Source: an uncultured Ectothiorhodospiraceae bacterium (GTDB lineage: Bacteria; Pseudomonadota; Gammaproteobacteria; Nevskiales; Oceanococcaceae). From it: DNA of 64,000 nt. Shown one piece after another: positions 15,815 through 24,249 of the stretch. The first letter of the stretch is position 1; every line of letters begins with the position of its first letter. The translations under genes and the position numbers were made by a program. The stretch lies in the NCBI GenBank assembly GCA_937141935.1, contig CAKZQS010000046.1, positions 62,001-126,000 of the forward strand, written 5' to 3'. The notes below the pieces were generated by a model that searched no databases, was not told the origin of the DNA, and worked only from the letters and a program-made list of their open reading frames with translations.

Positions 15815-18750
15815 CGCGCCCTGATCTCAGAGCCACCTGGCGCAACGCGCCGGTTGCGGCCTGCGCCCTGCTGCTGGCCGCCTGCGCGGCGCAGTACGAC
15901 GCCGCCGACCAGGAAAACCTGGACACGCTGCTGGCCGACGACACCCCCACGCTGGACGCGCTGCTGGAGCAGCAGGAGCAGGTGGTCTCGACGCGGGAAG
16001 AGGCGGCCACCGCCCTGCCCGAAATCGAGACCGAAACGCCCGAGCGCCCCGACGAGCTGGGCAGCCCGACGCTGCCGGCCGACCGCAACGTGGCCGAGGC
16101 CATCGAGCAATACCGCGCGATTCTGGAGCTGGCGCCGGACGACGAGCGCATGACCTTCGAGACGCGCCGCCGCCTGGCCGACCTGCAGGTCGAGGCCAGC
16201 GAGCTGGACCCGCGGCTGGAGCAGCAGGGCATCGTCAGCCAGTCCGAGGCCGTGGCGCTGTACAACGGCCTGCTCGACGCGCGCCCGAACGCCGCCAACA
16301 ACGACCGCATCCTGTATCAGCTCGCCCGGGCCTACCAGAACCTGGGGGAGATGGATAAGGCCATCGACACGCTGGCCGAGCTGACCCGCGACTTCCCCGG
16401 CTCGCGGCTGCAGACAGATGCCCGCTTCCGCCGCGCCGAGCTGCTGTTCCGCGGCGAGGCCTACCGCGAGGCCGGTGAGGAATACCGCCGCGTGATGGAG
16501 GCCAGCGACGGCGGCGGCTTCTACGAGCAGGCGCAGTACAAATACGGCTGGTCGCTGTACAAGCAGGACCGCTACGAGGAGTCGCTGGAGACCTTCGTGC
16601 TGATCCTCGACCGCGAGCTGCCGGTGGGCGCCGTGGAAAACCTCGAGGCCACGCTGGACGTGATCCCGCGGGCCCAGCGCGAGCTGGTGCGCGACGTGCT
16701 GCGGGTGGTCTCGCTGGCCTTCGTGCAGCTCGGCGGCGGCCCGGCCGTTACCGAGTTCCTGCAGGGCCGGCCGGAGCGCTCCTACGAGCCGGTGCTGTAC
16801 GCCAACCTGGCCGAGCTGTACATCGACAAGGAACGCGCCGTGGACGCGGCCGGGGCCTATTACGGCCTGTCCGCGCGCAGCCCCCGGCACCCGCTGGCGC
16901 CGATCTACGCCGCGCGCGTGGTCGACATCTACGACAAGGCCGGCTTCGACGCCCAGGTCATCGCCGCCAAGGAGCGCTATGTCGACAGCTACGCGCTGGG
17001 CAGCGACTTCTGGCAGGCCAACACCCGCGAGGGCTCGCCCGAGGCCTATGCCACGCTGGTCACGACGACCCGCGAGCTGGCCGAGCACTGGCATGCCAGC
17101 GCCCGCGCCAGCAGCGGCGCCGCCGCGCAGGCCGACCTGCGCCGCGCCGCGCCCTATTACGAGCGCTACGTGGTCGACTTCCCGGAAACGGAAGACCGCG
17201 TGGCCATGCGCTACAGCTGGGCCGATGTGCTGTTCAGCCTGGGCGAGCTGGAGCCGGCCGCCACGCAGTTCGCCATCATCGCCCGCGAGCACCGCGATCA
17301 CCCGCGCGCACCCGATGCGGCCTATGCGCTGGTGCTGGCCCGCCAGCAGTTGCTGGATGGCGCCACGCCGGAGACCCGCGCCGCACGCCTGCAGGATCTG
17401 ATCGCCGCCAGCCGCGCGCTGCAGCAGAACTACCCCAGCCACCCGCAGGTGGCCGCCGCGCTGACCCGCAGCGCCGAGGAACTGGCCGAGGCCGGATTCT
17501 CCGACCAGGCCCGCGGCATGGCCGAGGAAGTGCTGGCGCTGGAGCCGGCCGCTGCGCCGGAGCTGCGCCTGGCCAACTGGCGCATCGTGGCCTATGCGCA
17601 CTACGACGCCGAGCGCTACGCGCAGGCCGAGCAGGCCTTCGCCCAGTGGCTGACCGAGCTGCCGGCCGACTCCGCCGAGCGCCGCCCGCTGATGGAGGCG
17701 CAGGCCAACAGCATCTACCGCCAGGCCGTGGCCGCGCGCGATGCTGGCCGCCTGGCCGAGGCCGCCGCGCAGTTCCTGCGCGTGAAGACCGCCCTGCCCG
17801 GCAGCGAGCTGGCCGCCGACGCCGACTACGATGCCGCCTCGGCCTACCTGCAGGCCGAAGACTGGGCCTCGGCCATCGCGACGCTGCAGGCCTACCGCCA
17901 GGCCTGGCCGGAGCACCGCCTGCAGCTGGAGGCCACCCGCCGCCTGGCCGCCGCATACCTGGAGATCGGCGATGAAGTCGCCGCCGCGGGCGAGCTGGAG
18001 CGCCTGTCTCAGGCGCCGACGCTGGCCGCGCCGGTGCGCCGCGATGCGCTGTGGCAGGCCGCCGGGCTGTACGAGCGCAACAACGTCGCCGACGCGGCCC
18101 GTCGCGCCTATGGCCAGTACTTCACGCTGTACGGCGCGGCCACGCCCAAGCGCCAGGTGCAGGCGCTGGAGAAGCTGCTGGCGCTGGCGCCGGCCGGCAG
18201 CGAGGAGCGCTCGCGCTGGCTGCGCGAGGCCGTCACGCTGGCCAGTCGCCCGGGCGCGCAGGACGAAGGCCTGCGGGTCATCGCCGCCGAGGCCGCGCTG
18301 GAGCTGGCCGAAGGCCACCGCGCGGTGTTCGCCGCGCGCCGCCTGAGCCACCCGCTGGAGCGCAGCCTGACACCCAAGAAGGCCGCCATGGAGCAGGCGC
18401 TGGCCGCCTACCGCCAGGTCATCGACTTCGGCTACCTCGAAAGCACCACGCAATCGACCTTCCGCATCGGTGAGCTGTATTACGACCTGGCCCGCGCGCT
18501 GATGCAGCTGCCACCGCCGCCGGGGATATCCGACCCGCTGGAGGTCGAGCAGTACACGCTGCTGCTCGAGGAACAGGCCTTCCCGCTGGAAGAGCGCGCG
18601 GCCGAGGCCCACGAGGCCAACGCCCAGCGCCTGGGCGAAGGCATCAACAACGACTGGGTGCGCCGCAGCATGAGCCAGCTGGCCAAGATCCTGCCGGCCC
18701 GCTACGGCAAGACCGAGCTGGTCGAGGAGGTGATCGATGATCTGCGCTAA
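15811..18750 (+). CDS. Very large TPR lipoprotein of the envelope operon
   Basis: A 979-residue protein with a lipobox near the N-terminus (CALLLAACAAQ), so the mature protein is lipid-anchored. TPR-like units run through most of it, for example RILYQLARAYQNLGEMDKAI, RRAELLFRGEAYREAGEEYR and ELYIDKERAVDAAGAYYGLS. Ala/Glu-rich helical pairs continue to the C-terminus. It overlaps its upstream neighbour by 4 bases and the downstream lipoprotein by 14. Size and position recall the giant TPR protein GltI/AgmK of the myxobacterial gliding machine, but that is an analogy from context, not a sequence match I can prove. Confidence 0.85.
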   Translation: MTRPDLRATWRNAPVAACALLLAACAAQYDAADQENLDTLLADDTPTLDALLEQQEQVVSTREEAATALPEIETETPERPDELGSPTLPADRNVAEAIEQYRAILELAPDDERMTFETRRRLADLQVEASELDPRLEQQGIVSQSEAVALYNGLLDARPNAANNDRILYQLARAYQNLGEMDKAIDTLAELTRDFPGSRLQTDARFRRAELLFRGEAYREAGEEYRRVMEASDGGGFYEQAQYKYGWSLYKQDRYEESLETFVLILDRELPVGAVENLEATLDVIPRAQRELVRDVLRVVSLAFVQLGGGPAVTEFLQGRPERSYEPVLYANLAELYIDKERAVDAAGAYYGLSARSPRHPLAPIYAARVVDIYDKAGFDAQVIAAKERYVDSYALGSDFWQANTREGSPEAYATLVTTTRELAEHWHASARASSGAAAQADLRRAAPYYERYVVDFPETEDRVAMRYSWADVLFSLGELEPAATQFAIIAREHRDHPRAPDAAYALVLARQQLLDGATPETRAARLQDLIAASRALQQNYPSHPQVAAALTRSAEELAEAGFSDQARGMAEEVLALEPAAAPELRLANWRIVAYAHYDAERYAQAEQAFAQWLTELPADSAERRPLMEAQANSIYRQAVAARDAGRLAEAAAQFLRVKTALPGSELAADADYDAASAYLQAEDWASAIATLQAYRQAWPEHRLQLEATRRLAAAYLEIGDEVAAAGELERLSQAPTLAAPVRRDALWQAAGLYERNNVADAARRAYGQYFTLYGAATPKRQVQALEKLLALAPAGSEERSRWLREAVTLASRPGAQDEGLRVIAAEAALELAEGHRAVFAARRLSHPLERSLTPKKAAMEQALAAYRQVIDFGYLESTTQSTFRIGELYYDLARALMQLPPPPGISDPLEVEQYTLLLEEQAFPLEERAAEAHEANAQRLGEGINNDWVRRSMSQLAKILPARYGKTELVEEVIDDLR

Positions 18751-19339
18751 CTGGACCCGCCCCGCCACCACCGCCGCGGCCGCTGCGCTGCTGGCGCTGA
18801 CGCTGGCCGGCTGCGCCAGCGGCGGCGGCTCGGGCGCCGGCCCCGCGCCGGTCGACAGCGACCAAGCCACCCTGCATACGGAGGCCGTGGCCGCCGTGGC
18901 CGGCGGCAATGCCCAGCGCGCCGAGGTGCTGTTCCGGCAGCTGACCGACCAGTACCCGCGCTATGCCACGCCCTGGCTGAACCTGGCGCTGCTGCGCTAC
19001 CGCCGCGGCGATCTGCGCACCGCGCAGCAGGCCCTGGACGAGGCGCTGCAACGCGACAGCAACATGGCTCCGGCATGGAACCTGCAGGGCGTACTGGCCC
19101 GCGAAGCCGAAGACATCGATGCCGCCGAATCGCACTACCGCCAGGCTATCGCCGTCGACGCCGGCTACGCGCCCGCCTGGCTCAACCTGGGCATCCTGCA
19201 GGAGATCTGGCAGGGCCAGCTCAGCGCCGCCCTGGCCTCCTACCGCCGCTACCAGGAACTCGCCGAGCCCGGCGCGGTCGATCCGCGGGTGGCCGGCTGG
19301 ATCGCCGACCTGCAGCGTCGCCTCGACCGCGGGGCCTGA
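18737..19339 (+). CDS. Small TPR lipoprotein (GltE/AglT-like position)
   Basis: A 200-residue lipoprotein: hydrophobic signal LLALTLAGC with the lipidated Cys followed by a Gly/Ser-rich linker. It then has at least three TPR units, visible as AVAAVAGGNAQRAEVLFRQL, PWLNLALLRYRRGDLRTAQQ and APAWLNLGILQEIWQGQLSA. The motif P-W-L-N-L-A-x-L, repeated as P-A-W-L-N-L-G-x-L, is diagnostic for TPR helix A. It is probably an outer-membrane lipoprotein that helps assemble the larger TPR proteins. It overlaps the upstream gene by 14 bases and is 3 bases from the next. Confidence 0.87.
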   Translation: MICANWTRPATTAAAAALLALTLAGCASGGGSGAGPAPVDSDQATLHTEAVAAVAGGNAQRAEVLFRQLTDQYPRYATPWLNLALLRYRRGDLRTAQQALDEALQRDSNMAPAWNLQGVLAREAEDIDAAESHYRQAIAVDAGYAPAWLNLGILQEIWQGQLSAALASYRRYQELAEPGAVDPRVAGWIADLQRRLDRGA

Positions 19340-19342
19340 CCG

Positions 19343-19639
19343 ATGACCGGAACACCGATGTACCGCAGCCTGCTCACTTTTGTTGCCGCCCTGCCGCTGT
19401 CGCTGGCGGCGCAACAACCCCCCGCCGAGGTCACGTTGGAGGGCGCCACGATCGTTGGCGACCGCGAACTGCCCATCGGCCTGTATATTTCGCCCTGGCG
19501 CAGTGCCAACCCCGAGGCGGAATTCGCCCGCCCGGCGCGGCAGCTTGATGTCCGCCCCGAGCTGCTGGACCCCGAAGTCTTCGCCCGCCAGATCGAGTAC
19601 CACGACGCGCTCGACGCCGCCACGCGATCGTCGAACTGA
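19343..19639 (+). CDS. Small secreted hypothetical protein of the envelope operon
   Basis: A 98-residue protein with a signal sequence (MYRSLLTFVAALPLSLAA). The mature 75 residues contain the pattern PAEVTLEGATIVGDRELPIG and then YISPWRS. The latter part is acidic and polar. ATG 19343 is taken as start; ATG 19358, just before the signal, is an equally good alternative with CCGGA upstream. Tight spacing to both neighbours shows that it belongs to the operon. The family is not recognised. Confidence 0.7.
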   Translation: MTGTPMYRSLLTFVAALPLSLAAQQPPAEVTLEGATIVGDRELPIGLYISPWRSANPEAEFARPARQLDVRPELLDPEVFARQIEYHDALDAATRSSN

Positions 19640-19659
19640 CACCGTAGAGAGATCCCTCC

Positions 19660-20295
19660 ATGGACCTGATTGAAACAGCCGTTCGCTTCTTCCAGAACGG
19701 TGGGGTGTTCATGTACCCCATCGTCGTCATCTTCGTGCTGGGCCTGGCCGTCAGCATCGAGCGCATCGCTTTCTTGCGCCGCACCCACGCGCGCAACCAC
19801 GCGCTGTGGAACGAGGTGGTCAACGACATTGCCAGCGGCAACACGCAGGCCGCCCGGGCGCATGTCGAGCAGTCGCAGGCGCCGCTGGCGCCGGTGCTGA
19901 GCTTTGGCCTGGAGCGCTCCGGCGCGGCCGCCAGCCGGCAGGACGTCGAGCTGGCGATGGAAGAGGCGCTGATGGAAGTGATGCCGCGGCTGGAGCGGCG
20001 CACGCCCTTCATCTTCGTGTTCGCCAACGTGGCCACGCTGCTCGGCCTGCTGGGCACCATCATCGGCCTGATTCAGGGCTTTACCGCGGTGGCCAACGTC
20101 AACCCGGCGGAAAAGGCCAACCTGCTGTCGACCTCGATCTCGGTGGCCATGAACACCACGGCCTTCGGCCTGATGTGCGCGATTCCGCTGCTGCTGATCC
20201 ACGCCTGGCTGCAGGCACGCACCACCGAAGTGGTAGATGCGCTGGAGATGACCACGGTCAAGTTTCTGAACCTGATCGCCCGCGACGCGCGCTAA
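19660..20295 (+). CDS. MotA/TolQ/ExbB-family proton channel (AglR-like)
   Basis: A 211-residue inner-membrane protein with three helices. The family core is visible as VATLLGLLGTIIGLIQGFTA and SISVAMNTTAFGLMCAIPLL, helices that line the proton path with the conserved Thr. TolQ/ExbB forms a pentamer around a dimer of TolR/ExbD and turns the proton-motive force into mechanical work. The GAGAGA stretch before the ATG is a good ribosome-binding site. It is followed by two TolR-like genes and a TonB-like gene, so the operon encodes a complete energised trans-envelope unit. Confidence 0.93.
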   Translation: MDLIETAVRFFQNGGVFMYPIVVIFVLGLAVSIERIAFLRRTHARNHALWNEVVNDIASGNTQAARAHVEQSQAPLAPVLSFGLERSGAAASRQDVELAMEEALMEVMPRLERRTPFIFVFANVATLLGLLGTIIGLIQGFTAVANVNPAEKANLLSTSISVAMNTTAFGLMCAIPLLLIHAWLQARTTEVVDALEMTTVKFLNLIARDAR

Positions 20296-20322
20296 GCCCG
20301 CGCCGCCCTTCAGATCCGACCC

Positions 20323-20835
20323 ATGCTGCATCGCAGGCACCGCCACCGCGCCGACGCCGAGCCGGGCGAGCTGAACATCACGGCCTTCATGAACCTGATG
20401 GTCATCCTCGTCCCCTTCCTGCTGATCACGGCGGTCTTCTCGCGCCTGGCCATTCTCGAAGTGGCCCTGCCCGCGCCGGAGAACACGCCGCAGGAACAGC
20501 CCGAGGACGAGCCGCTGCCGCCGCCACGCATCTTCGTGCGCGCCGACGGGCTGACGCTGGTCACCCCGCAGGGCAGCGAAGTCGGCTTCCCGCGCAGCGC
20601 CGACGGCTATGAGCTGGCCGGGCTGACCTCGGCGCTGGAGCTGGTCAAGCGCGAGGACCTGGACAAGGACGCCGCCGTGGTCATGCTCGAGCCCGATACC
20701 GACTACGACACGCTGATCCAGGTGATGGACGCCGTGCGCGTGACCCGGGTCGATGACCCGGAGGGCGCAACCGTCGAGGTGCCGCTGTTCCCGCAGATTT
20801 CGCTGGGCGAGATCCCGGCCGGAGCCACGCCGTGA
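20323..20835 (+). CDS. ExbD/TolR-family protein lacking the membrane aspartate
   Basis: A 170-residue protein with a basic cytoplasmic N-terminus, one membrane helix (residues about 20-45) and a periplasmic domain. The family pattern is NxxxLxDxxxxLL-type; here it reads LNITAFMNLMVILVPFLL, so the normally essential proton-carrying Asp is Asn at residue 24 (AAC 20392-20394). The periplasmic part has a Pro/Glu-rich linker and a mixed alpha/beta domain with DYDTLIQVMDAVR, typical of ExbD. It probably acts as the non-protonating half of a heterodimer with the next gene product. Confidence 0.88.
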   Translation: MLHRRHRHRADAEPGELNITAFMNLMVILVPFLLITAVFSRLAILEVALPAPENTPQEQPEDEPLPPPRIFVRADGLTLVTPQGSEVGFPRSADGYELAGLTSALELVKREDLDKDAAVVMLEPDTDYDTLIQVMDAVRVTRVDDPEGATVEVPLFPQISLGEIPAGATP

Positions 20836-21362
20836 TCGAGGCCCAGCAAAGCCGCCGCGCGCAGCGCATGCAGCGCCGGGCCAAGCGCAGCCGCCGCCCC
20901 GGCTCGCTGAACCTCGTGTCGCTGATGGACATCTTCACCATCCTGGTCTTCTTCCTGCTGGTGCAGTCCTCGGCCGTGGAGGTGTTGCCCAACACCGATG
21001 CGCTGGTGCTGCCCGAGTCGGTGGCCGAGCAGCGCGCCCGCGAAACCGTGCTGGTGATGGTGACCAACGAGGACATCCTGGTGAATGGGCGGGCGGTGAT
21101 GAAGACGGCCGAGGCGCTGGACAGCGACCAGGCCGAGCTGGCCCCGCTGCGCGAGGCGCTGGCCGCCACGGCCGCGCGCATCACGCCCGACGCCGAGGCG
21201 CTGGAGGCCAACGACCGTGGCGAGATCACGGTGATGGCCGACAAGGGCCTGCCCTTCGCGCTGATCCGCCGCATCATGCAAAGCTCGGTGGCCGCCAACT
21301 ACGGCAAGGTCAGCTTCGCCGTGCTCAGCCGTGAGCAAAGCAACGTGCAGCTCGGTTCATGA
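20832..21362 (+). CDS. ExbD/TolR-family protein with intact membrane aspartate
   Basis: A 176-residue protein starting at GTG 20832 in a GTGA overlap with the previous gene. It has a strongly basic N-terminus (RRAKRSRRPG), then one membrane helix with SLNLVSLMDIFTILVFFLLV, in which D33 is the conserved proton-carrying residue. The periplasmic domain ends in a helix-strand unit, PFALIRRIMQSSVAANYGKVSFAVLS, with the usual ExbD pattern. Together with the TolQ-like protein it should form the energised stator. Confidence 0.92.
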   Translation: MIEAQQSRRAQRMQRRAKRSRRPGSLNLVSLMDIFTILVFFLLVQSSAVEVLPNTDALVLPESVAEQRARETVLVMVTNEDILVNGRAVMKTAEALDSDQAELAPLREALAATAARITPDAEALEANDRGEITVMADKGLPFALIRRIMQSSVAANYGKVSFAVLSREQSNVQLGS

Positions 21363-22402
21363 GTGTCGCGATGCAAAACCTCGACACCTGGGCCGGCTTC
21401 GACCAGGACGACGCGCGTTTTCGCCGCATCCTGGGCTGGGTAGCCCTGCCCTTCCTGCTGCTCGGCATCCTGATTCCGCTGTGGGAGCTGGCCGGCTTGC
21501 AGGAAGGCGGCGGCGAACCCGTCAGCGAGCGCTTTGCCGCGCTGCTGCTGGAGCAGGCCGCCCAGCAGGCCGAAGAGCCCGAGCCGCAGGCCGTGGAATT
21601 GCCCGAGCCCGACCCGGAGCCCGAGGTCGAGCAAAGCACCGACCCCGAGCCCGAACCAGAGCCGCAGGAGGCGACGACGCCCGACCCGCAGCCCGAGCCC
21701 GAGCCCGAAACGCAGCCTACGCAACGCCCGCAGCCGACCCAGGCGCCCACCCCGCCGCCGGTCGGTCGCAGCGTGCAGGCGCGGCAGAAGGTGCAGCAGC
21801 AGCTCTCCGGCGCGCTGCAGGCCCTGCAAAGCCTGCAGTCCGAGCCCGTGGTCAGCGCCAACCAGAACCGCCCGCTGCGCCAGGCCCAGCGCCCGGCCAG
21901 CAGCGAGCCCACCGACAGCAGCAACGTTGTCGCCGGCGCCTTTGCCGGCAACAGCGGTGCGCGCGTGGGCGACATCGAGCGTCAGCGCAACTCCAGCACC
22001 GCGCTGGGTGAGCGCCGCCGCGCCGAGGGCGGCCAGCGCCAGATCTCGGCCAGCGGGGGCGGCATCGGCGCCGCGCGCGACCGCGCCGGCTACGGCGGCG
22101 ACCAGCGCAACATGGGCCGCTCGCTGGAGGAAATCCAGCTCGTGATGGACCGCAACAAGGGCGGCCTGTACGCCATCTACAACCGTGCGCTGCGCCGCAA
22201 CCCCGCCCTGGCCGGCAAGCTGGTGCTGAAGATGACGATCGCCCCGAGCGGCGCCATCACCGACGTCAGCATCGTCTCCTCCGAACTGGCCGACGACGAC
22301 CTCGAGCGCAAGGTGCTGGCCCGGGTGCGCCTGATCAACTTCGGCGCCAAAGACGTCGAAACCATCACGATCAACTATCCGATCTACTTCGCGCCGTCTT
22401 AA
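21359..22402 (+). CDS. TonB-like protein with AgmX/PglI C-terminal domain
   Basis: A 347-residue protein. After a short cytoplasmic segment comes one membrane helix (ILGWVALPFLLLGILIPLWE). A long Pro/Glu-rich periplasmic linker with many EPEP/DPEPEPE units follows, about residues 65-140, then a Ser/Gly/Arg-rich stretch. The C-terminal 95 residues (SLEEIQLVMDRNKGGLYAIY, then LVLKMTIAPSGAITDVSIVS) are the AgmX/PglI-type TonB-like domain that myxobacterial gliding proteins carry. By analogy with TonB it would span the periplasm and pass force from the TolQ/R unit to outer-membrane partners. It is the last gene of the operon. Confidence 0.88.
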   Translation: MSVAMQNLDTWAGFDQDDARFRRILGWVALPFLLLGILIPLWELAGLQEGGGEPVSERFAALLLEQAAQQAEEPEPQAVELPEPDPEPEVEQSTDPEPEPEPQEATTPDPQPEPEPETQPTQRPQPTQAPTPPPVGRSVQARQKVQQQLSGALQALQSLQSEPVVSANQNRPLRQAQRPASSEPTDSSNVVAGAFAGNSGARVGDIERQRNSSTALGERRRAEGGQRQISASGGGIGAARDRAGYGGDQRNMGRSLEEIQLVMDRNKGGLYAIYNRALRRNPALAGKLVLKMTIAPSGAITDVSIVSSELADDDLERKVLARVRLINFGAKDVETITINYPIYFAPS

Positions 22403-22423
22403 ATTGCATAGCGAGAGCGCTGA

Positions 22424-22445
22424 GCGCCGCTGGCGCCGGCTTTTT
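22424..22445 (+). terminator. Candidate intrinsic terminator of the envelope operon
   Basis: A short GC stem (GCGCC 22424-22428 with GGCGC 22432-22436) is followed, after CGGC, by TTTTT at 22441-22445, 22 bases past the stop of the TonB-like gene. The stem is short and there is a small gap before the T run, so confidence is moderate. Confidence 0.45.
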
Positions 22446-22471
22446 GGGTGAATCGCGGCCGCTGCTAAGAT
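22444..22471 (+). promoter_or_regulatory. Possible sigma-70-like promoter for the orphan lipoprotein
   Basis: TTGGGT (22444-22449) and TAAGAT (22466-22471) are 16 bases apart, upstream of the GTG at 22534. It overlaps the T run of the candidate terminator. Each box matches the consensus at only about half to two thirds of positions. Confidence 0.3.
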
Positions 22472-22533
22472 GCCAGCAACGGCGCCCACGGCGGATGGAT
22501 GCGCCGGCTATACATAAAAACCCTGGAGAAGCC

Positions 22534-24249
22534 GTGCGCCCTGTTTCCCTCGACCTGCGAGTGTTGCTTGCACTCGCCCTGCCGCTCGTCACGGCCGGCT
22601 GCCTGCCGGGCGATGCCGATGAGCCGGCCGACATCACGGCGGCGCCGGCGAAAACCTGGACCTTTGCCGCGGAGGACATGGCCGTGCTCAAGCACGGCGG
22701 TGGTCTCGGCGCCGGGGCGGATGACCCAGCCGCCCCGGTTATCGATCGCTTTCCCCCGCAGGTGAGCATCGCAGCCGGCCAGGACCTCCGACTGCCGCTC
22801 GGATTTACCGAGCCGGTCCGTGTGCGGGCGCTGAGGGTGGCCGTCGAAGGCCAGGACGGACATACGGAGCTGCGCTGGGAGACACCCCGGGCGCGCTTTG
22901 GTGTCCCCTTGTGGTTAGAGGCACCGATTTCCCGGCCAGGCGAAACGGGCTGTTTCAAGGTACAGATCGAAGATGCGCAGGGCCGGCTATCTGGACCGGC
23001 CCGCAGCTGTCTTTCCACGGCCACCCCGGACTCGCCACAAATGACGGTTGCACTCATCAGCGCGGACGGCGCGCCCCTGGCAGACCTGCCCGTGCTGTTT
23101 CACGATCGCTTCGGTAGAAACCTGCTCGCAAGCGTCCGGACCGACATTTATGGACTGGCGACCTTTGATACGAGGGGCAGGGATCGTGTCAGCTACAGCG
23201 TCTCCTGGGAGTCGACGTCCCGGTCCGGTCGCCTGCGCTATCGCACGCTAGAAACCGTCGTGGACACGGTGGCCGAATACCAAGACTTTTTCACAAGGCC
23301 GGTACGGCTACGCGAGTGTGCAGAGCCCATCACGGTGTCCTTGCGCGTTGAGGATCTGCCGCCCGAGGCGGCATTCGTCCATGTGTCCCCTTGGAACGTC
23401 CACATGGGTGTCCCCGAAGGACAGAGCTATACCGGGGCAGATTGGGAGGTCTGTAACCCGATGCGACCGCAGCCCTTGCTGGCAACGGTGCACGCGAACC
23501 CAAACAGCGAACTCCTTGCCTACACAGTATGGCCGGCCGCCCCGACAGAGTCCGGCTCGTACACGATTCGCGCAAACCGTACGCCCAAGACGATTTCCAG
23601 CGAAGTTGTCGCGTCATCCTTGCAGCCCTCCGACTCCGCTTCATTCGGTGTCCACGCGATACGCGGCGCGTTTGAGATAGGGATCAGCACTCCATTGGCC
23701 AACAGGCAGGACGCGGCCGGAGACCAATATGCGCTTGCGAGCTCCTACCCCGCCGATCGCTACCAGATGTTCACGAGCTATTCGGACGGCGTCCATAACT
23801 GGAGCCGTCGCGAAGCTACCGCAGCCCTGCCCGAGCATTGGACCGGGACACTTCCGGAGTCCCGATTTCTCTTCCTGCACACAGAGGCTCGACGCGCAGA
23901 ATGGAGCCTGGACGCGCGTGAAGATTTGGATGTCGTCTCCTTGGGCGTGACAACGACCCTCGCCGACGGGGTGTTCGCTGGCTGGAGCGTGCGGATGCCT
24001 GCGGGCACGACAACCTTCGAACTTCCGGATGTAGGCTCGGAGTTTCCCGAGTGGGCAGGCGCCGACCTGCTGGACCGCGATGATGTTTATGCCGGGATGA
24101 GCGCGGTGGACTATGGGCCGTATTCGGATATCGATGCGCTGAGGCGTGCGATGCGGCGTGCCGGCGGTCGGTACCCGCTGACGCTGCAAGAAAGCCTCGT
24201 GCAGAGGGTTAGCCAAGTCGTGGTGAGAGATGCCCCTTCGTCACCCTGA
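22534..24249 (+). CDS. Orphan lipoprotein of unknown function, lower GC than its neighbours
   Basis: A 571-residue predicted lipoprotein. I chose GTG 22534 because a GGAG box lies 5 bases upstream and the protein then starts directly with a lipoprotein signal (hydrophobic LLALALPLVTAGC). Upstream in-frame codons lie in the terminator region. The mature part looks beta-rich with paired strands. A region near residues 170-240 (APLADLPVLFHDRFGRNLLA, then DIYGLATFDTRGRD) resembles Ig-like or carboxypeptidase-regulatory folds. No catalytic motif was found. Codon use is less GC-biased than in all neighbours (many codons ending in A or T), and I recognise no family, both signs of recent acquisition. 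The end overlaps rarA by 20 bases. Confidence 0.72.
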   Translation: MRPVSLDLRVLLALALPLVTAGCLPGDADEPADITAAPAKTWTFAAEDMAVLKHGGGLGAGADDPAAPVIDRFPPQVSIAAGQDLRLPLGFTEPVRVRALRVAVEGQDGHTELRWETPRARFGVPLWLEAPISRPGETGCFKVQIEDAQGRLSGPARSCLSTATPDSPQMTVALISADGAPLADLPVLFHDRFGRNLLASVRTDIYGLATFDTRGRDRVSYSVSWESTSRSGRLRYRTLETVVDTVAEYQDFFTRPVRLRECAEPITVSLRVEDLPPEAAFVHVSPWNVHMGVPEGQSYTGADWEVCNPMRPQPLLATVHANPNSELLAYTVWPAAPTESGSYTIRANRTPKTISSEVVASSLQPSDSASFGVHAIRGAFEIGISTPLANRQDAAGDQYALASSYPADRYQMFTSYSDGVHNWSRREATAALPEHWTGTLPESRFLFLHTEARRAEWSLDAREDLDVVSLGVTTTLADGVFAGWSVRMPAGTTTFELPDVGSEFPEWAGADLLDRDDVYAGMSAVDYGPYSDIDALRRAMRRAGGRYPLTLQESLVQRVSQVVVRDAPSSP

